From: Epsilonproteobacteria bacterium UBA4036
GTDB lineage: Bacteria > Campylobacterota > Campylobacteria > Campylobacterales > Arcobacteraceae
NCBI GenBank assembly: GCA_002382325.1
Contig: DGAG01000010.1
Coordinates: forward strand, 1-64,000
Reading direction: 5' to 3'
Length of the DNA stretch: 64,000 bases
Shown here: positions 61,319-64,000 of the stretch, piece by piece
How positions within the stretch are numbered: position 1 is the first letter of the stretch
Layout of the letters: each line of letters begins with the position of its first letter
Notes under the pieces: model-generated
Seen by the model: only the letters and a program-made list of their open reading frames with translations
Database searches by the model: none
What the model was told of the DNA's origin: nothing
Position numbers and translations under genes: made by a program

Positions 61319-61708
61319 ATGACAGGCAGTTCTGATTTTGGTAAACTTTTACTTCGATTGATGGTTGGTGGGCTTATGCTTTTTCACGGTATTGCAAAAA
61401 TCAATGGGGGCATTGATTTTATTATCACTAAAGTTACACAAGAGGGCTTTCCTGAATTTTTAGCGTATGGTGTTTACATAGGAGAAGTGGTTGCTCCTTT
61501 ATTGATTATTTTAGGACTTAAAACTCGATTTGCCAGTTTTGTTGTCGTATTAACCATGGCATTTGCCATTTATTTGGTTCACGCAAACGATTTATTAGAA
61601 ATTACAAAAACAGGAGCTTGGGCAATTGAGCTTCAAATGATGTATCTTTTAAGTGCCTTAGCCTTAATGTTTTTAGGAGCAGGGAAACTTTCGTTTGATA
61701 AAGAGTAA
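61319..61708 (+). CDS. DoxX-family membrane protein
   Basis: A 129-aa protein with four helices. Signature regions are GKLLLRLMVGGLMLFHGIAKI and YGVYIGEVVAPLLIILGLKTRFAS. I start at ATG 61319, which has AAGGA 7-9 bases upstream; an upstream Met at 61286 would add 11 polar residues. DoxX proteins are linked to quinone or thiol redox chemistry, but the role here is not shown. It reads into heptad element H. Confidence 0.8.
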   Translation: MTGSSDFGKLLLRLMVGGLMLFHGIAKINGGIDFIITKVTQEGFPEFLAYGVYIGEVVAPLLIILGLKTRFASFVVVLTMAFAIYLVHANDLLEITKTGAWAIELQMMYLLSALALMFLGAGKLSFDKE

Positions 61709-61713
61709 ATCAG

Positions 61714-61786
61714 GTAAGTAGTAAGTGGTGAGAAGTGAGTGGTAAAATTTCTATTCACTTCTTACTTCTTACTTCTCACTTATTTA
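61714..61786. repeat. heptad inverted-repeat element H
   Basis: Left units GTAAGTA, GTAAGTG, GTGAGAA, GTGAGTG; loop; right units TATTCAC, TTCTTAC, TTCTTAC, TTCTCAC, TTATTTA. It lies between the convergent DoxX and SelO genes. The SelO stop TAA is inside the last unit. This copy uses the GTRAG subtype, as does element G. Confidence 0.85.
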
Positions 61787-63241
61787 AGAAGAACAACTCA
61801 ACTGTAAATTGGCAAACTGCATGGGTGTTGGTTTGGCATAGTGTTCAAAGGCTTTGTGTTCATTAAAAGGGTTTTGAGCGATATATAATAAATCATTCAC
61901 CAAACTAAAATCTCCTGCTGTGGCTTTTTCAATGGCTTCTTGAAGCATATAATTTTTAATCATATACTTAGGGTTAATTTTTATCATAATCGCTTTGGCT
62001 TCATCAAATGTTTTATTCTCATTTTTAAGTGCCTTTTGATACTCTAAAAACCACTCTTGCACACTTTGTCTATAAACACAAATATCTAAAATAGGCGTAA
62101 TATCTTCAAGTGATTCTAACGTTGATAGCGTATAAAAAAAGAGATTGTAATCAACTTTTGCTGACTCCATTGCACCTAAGAGTTGTTTGATTAAAGAAGA
62201 GTATGAATTTGAACTGCTATTAACATCAAGTCCTAAACGCTTTGACATCAAAGCCCAATACTTTTTTTTATACGTAAACATAAAGGTGTTCAAATATTCC
62301 ATCAAATTGCCATAACGACAAATTTTTCCCATACAATTTGCCAAGACTTCTAAGTTCCATCGTGCCACATAAGGCTGATTGGAAAAGCTGTATCGCCCTT
62401 CATGATCGGTGTGATTACAAATACAATCGGCTTGGAAATAATCCATAAACGAAAACGGTCCATAATCTATGGTCAATCCTGCTATGCTCATATTATCGGT
62501 GTTCATCACACCGTGCATGAAACCATACGTTTGCCAATATGCCATCAAATGTGCTGTGTTATCCACCACTTCAAAAAACATTTTTTCATACTTGGCTTTG
62601 TCTTTTTCCAAATGAGAATACGATTGTTTAATCACATAATTAGACAGTTGAATCAAATGTTCTTTAGCATCGTTTTGTCGTGCAAAAAATTCAAACGTAC
62701 CAAAACGAATCCATGAAGGGGACATCCGCATCACCACAGCACCCGTTTCAACCTCTTCAAAACTTCGATACACACCATGCGTTGAGCCAATCAGTGCTAA
62801 GGCTCTGGTCGTGGGAATACCCAATGCGTGGATGGCTTCACTCATAATATACTCTCGAATACTTGAACGTAACACCGCTCGTCCATCGCCTTGTCTGGAA
62901 TAACGAGTTAAACCTGAGCCTTTGGTTTGCAAATGCCATCCATGGGTTTGCCCCAAATTAATGGCACGTCCATCCCCTAATTGGGGAACAAAATAACCAA
63001 ACTGATGCCCTGCATACGCCATGGCATAAGGTGTGCTTCCTTTTAGAATTTTTTCTCCATTAATAAATGATACAAAAGCCTCTTTGGTCGCTTCATCATA
63101 ATCCAGTTCAATTAAATCAAAGGCTTTTTTGTTGTATGAAATAAGAAAAGGATTATTCAAGGGCGTGGCGTTTAATTGTTGATAAAATTGCTTATCAAAT
63201 TCAAAATAATCTACGGTAAGTTCTAATTGTTCGAGTGTCAT
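61784..63241 (-). CDS. selO: SelO-family protein adenylyltransferase
   Basis: A 485-aa pseudokinase-fold AMP transferase (YdiU/SelO). N-terminal PFLISYNKKAFDLIELD, then YAGHQFGYFVPQLGDGRAINLG near 76, QTKGSGLTRYSRQGDGRAVLRSSIREYIMSEA near 110, and MHGVMNTDNMSIAGLTIDYGPFSFMD near 243 with the metal-binding Asn/Asp. Family members AMPylate redox-related proteins. The usual C-terminal Cys pair (ends QLSCSS) is partly represented. Confidence 0.92.
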   Translation of the reverse strand: MTLEQLELTVDYFEFDKQFYQQLNATPLNNPFLISYNKKAFDLIELDYDEATKEAFVSFINGEKILKGSTPYAMAYAGHQFGYFVPQLGDGRAINLGQTHGWHLQTKGSGLTRYSRQGDGRAVLRSSIREYIMSEAIHALGIPTTRALALIGSTHGVYRSFEEVETGAVVMRMSPSWIRFGTFEFFARQNDAKEHLIQLSNYVIKQSYSHLEKDKAKYEKMFFEVVDNTAHLMAYWQTYGFMHGVMNTDNMSIAGLTIDYGPFSFMDYFQADCICNHTDHEGRYSFSNQPYVARWNLEVLANCMGKICRYGNLMEYLNTFMFTYKKKYWALMSKRLGLDVNSSSNSYSSLIKQLLGAMESAKVDYNLFFYTLSTLESLEDITPILDICVYRQSVQEWFLEYQKALKNENKTFDEAKAIMIKINPKYMIKNYMLQEAIEKATAGDFSLVNDLLYIAQNPFNEHKAFEHYAKPTPMQFANLQLSCSS

Positions 63242-63370
63242 AAAAATTCTCTTTATATTTTTTTCAATTATACTGCGTAGATTTTAAGCACATTTTATTT
63301 TGTTGAGTTAATCTTTTAAATTAATCCTCTTTGTTTTTTGATACAATATCAATAAAAAGGAAAAAACACG

Positions 63371-64000
63371 TTGAAAGCATATTCCAAAGTTACCCTTCTT
63401 ACGTTAAAACAAGACAAAGAAAAACTTCAAAAAGTGCTTCAGTATTGTGAAGAGCAGTATGCCCTTACCCCACATATTCTTTTTTTTGATGAAAGCTCAG
63501 TGACGTTAAAAGAGAGTAAAAACAGCATTGTTTTTCTTTTTTTGAGTGAAAAAAACATTAAGCACTTTTTAAAATACCATGCCCATAAAAAAATCAATGT
63601 GGCGTTACTTCCTCATGAAGAGTCCCATAATGCACTTAAGCGTTATGGGATTCAAAAGAACATCACCAAAGCATTTGATGATGGTATGAATAAAAGTTTA
63701 CGCATAGAAGATGAACTGCTGTTATGCAACGATGAAGTCTCATTCAAAAAAATTTCCATTGGCAATGTTCAAAATTTAAATCAAAATCTTGAACTCTCTT
63801 TTTTTAAAAGTATTCTAAACTTTTTTAGCAATATACGACAACTCACCTACCAAACGATTGAGCTTAAAACCCAAACAAAAAGCTTTAAAAAAGCTCTCAG
63901 CGGTATTTTAATTTTAGAAGATTATACGATTTATTCCACCTTAAATACACAAGAAAACAGTTCCTTTCATGATGGCAAACTCAACGCTTTTTTAATTGCC
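63371..64000 (+). CDS. truncated ORF, kinase-like N-terminal half
   Basis: An open frame of 210 codons that runs off the window. TTG start with AAAGGAAAAAACACG upstream. It reads KAYSKVTLLTLKQDKEKLQ, then NVALLPHEESHNALKRYGI near 83, which recalls the diacylglycerol/NAD kinase-like fold, where a nucleotide loop is followed by a beta-rich half. That link is weak and eye-based only. No stop in the window, so the product is incomplete here. Confidence 0.5.
   Translation, partial: MKAYSKVTLLTLKQDKEKLQKVLQYCEEQYALTPHILFFDESSVTLKESKNSIVFLFLSEKNIKHFLKYHAHKKINVALLPHEESHNALKRYGIQKNITKAFDDGMNKSLRIEDELLLCNDEVSFKKISIGNVQNLNQNLELSFFKSILNFFSNIRQLTYQTIELKTQTKSFKKALSGILILEDYTIYSTLNTQENSSFHDGKLNAFLIA

Overview
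This is a low-GC, gene-dense bacterial chromosome segment with no rRNA, tRNA, insertion sequence, prophage or CRISPR array that I can see. Gene content and order (pdxJ-pdxA-ATPase-pyrH-rpoZ-spoT-tyrS, lptG-pth-rplY, nifS-nifU as the general Fe-S assembly pair, CheV, a single SpoT-type RSH, Ctc-type L25) point to Campylobacterota, most likely an Arcobacter-like lineage. That assignment is inference from gene order and protein character, not from a marker gene.

Layout. 1-5.3 kb: SPOR-domain protein, trpE, then a coupled pair: a TPR/beta-barrel outer-membrane protein and a FecR-domain protein whose C-terminus looks like a TbpB-type barrel. 5.4-7.6 kb: CHASE2 adenylate cyclase. 7.6-17.3 kb: one long plus-strand housekeeping run (PLP synthesis, ATPase, UMP kinase, omega, SpoT, TyrS, NMO-like, cell-wall amidase). 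17.4-23.0 kb: minus-strand Nudix, LptG, Pth, L25, then a sensor-regulator-kinase operon. 23-29 kb: thioredoxin-like and cytochrome c genes, folD, lepB, rpiB, GNAT and DUF2156 genes, a 39-aa membrane peptide and an HD protein. 29-36 kb: an OprC/NosA-type copper receptor, small hypotheticals, nth, HDOD and EAL signalling genes. 36-45 kb: uvrB, lpxH-like, argC, greA, tcdA, cheV, argH, a heme-copper/NnrS-like membrane protein and a hemerythrin. 45-50 kb: nifU, nifS, LysE, two tiny membrane ORFs, class I fumarase. 50.6-57.2 kb: a six-gene TetR-controlled RND/SMR efflux operon with paired operators. 57.7-60.4 kb: a sulfide-oxidation-like cluster (flavocytochrome c flavoprotein, Rieske protein, C-terminal CXXCH cytochrome). 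60.4-64 kb: alpha/beta hydrolase, DoxX, SelO and a truncated ORF.

Main non-gene signal: eight intergenic elements built from degenerate 7-bp units (plus-strand form GTRASNR). Seven are inverted arrays and one is single-armed. Seven of the ten convergent gene pairs in the window carry one, and the eighth lies between two co-directional genes. They touch or supply the stop codons of adjacent genes. They look like a dispersed heptad-repeat hairpin family that probably ends transcription in both directions.

Other points of interest are the candidate type XI secretion (Slam-like) pair, two genes (amidase, uvrB) whose best starts are ATT and ATC, the CxxxM/HxM copper motif in the TonB receptor, and several coding sequences under 60 codons.
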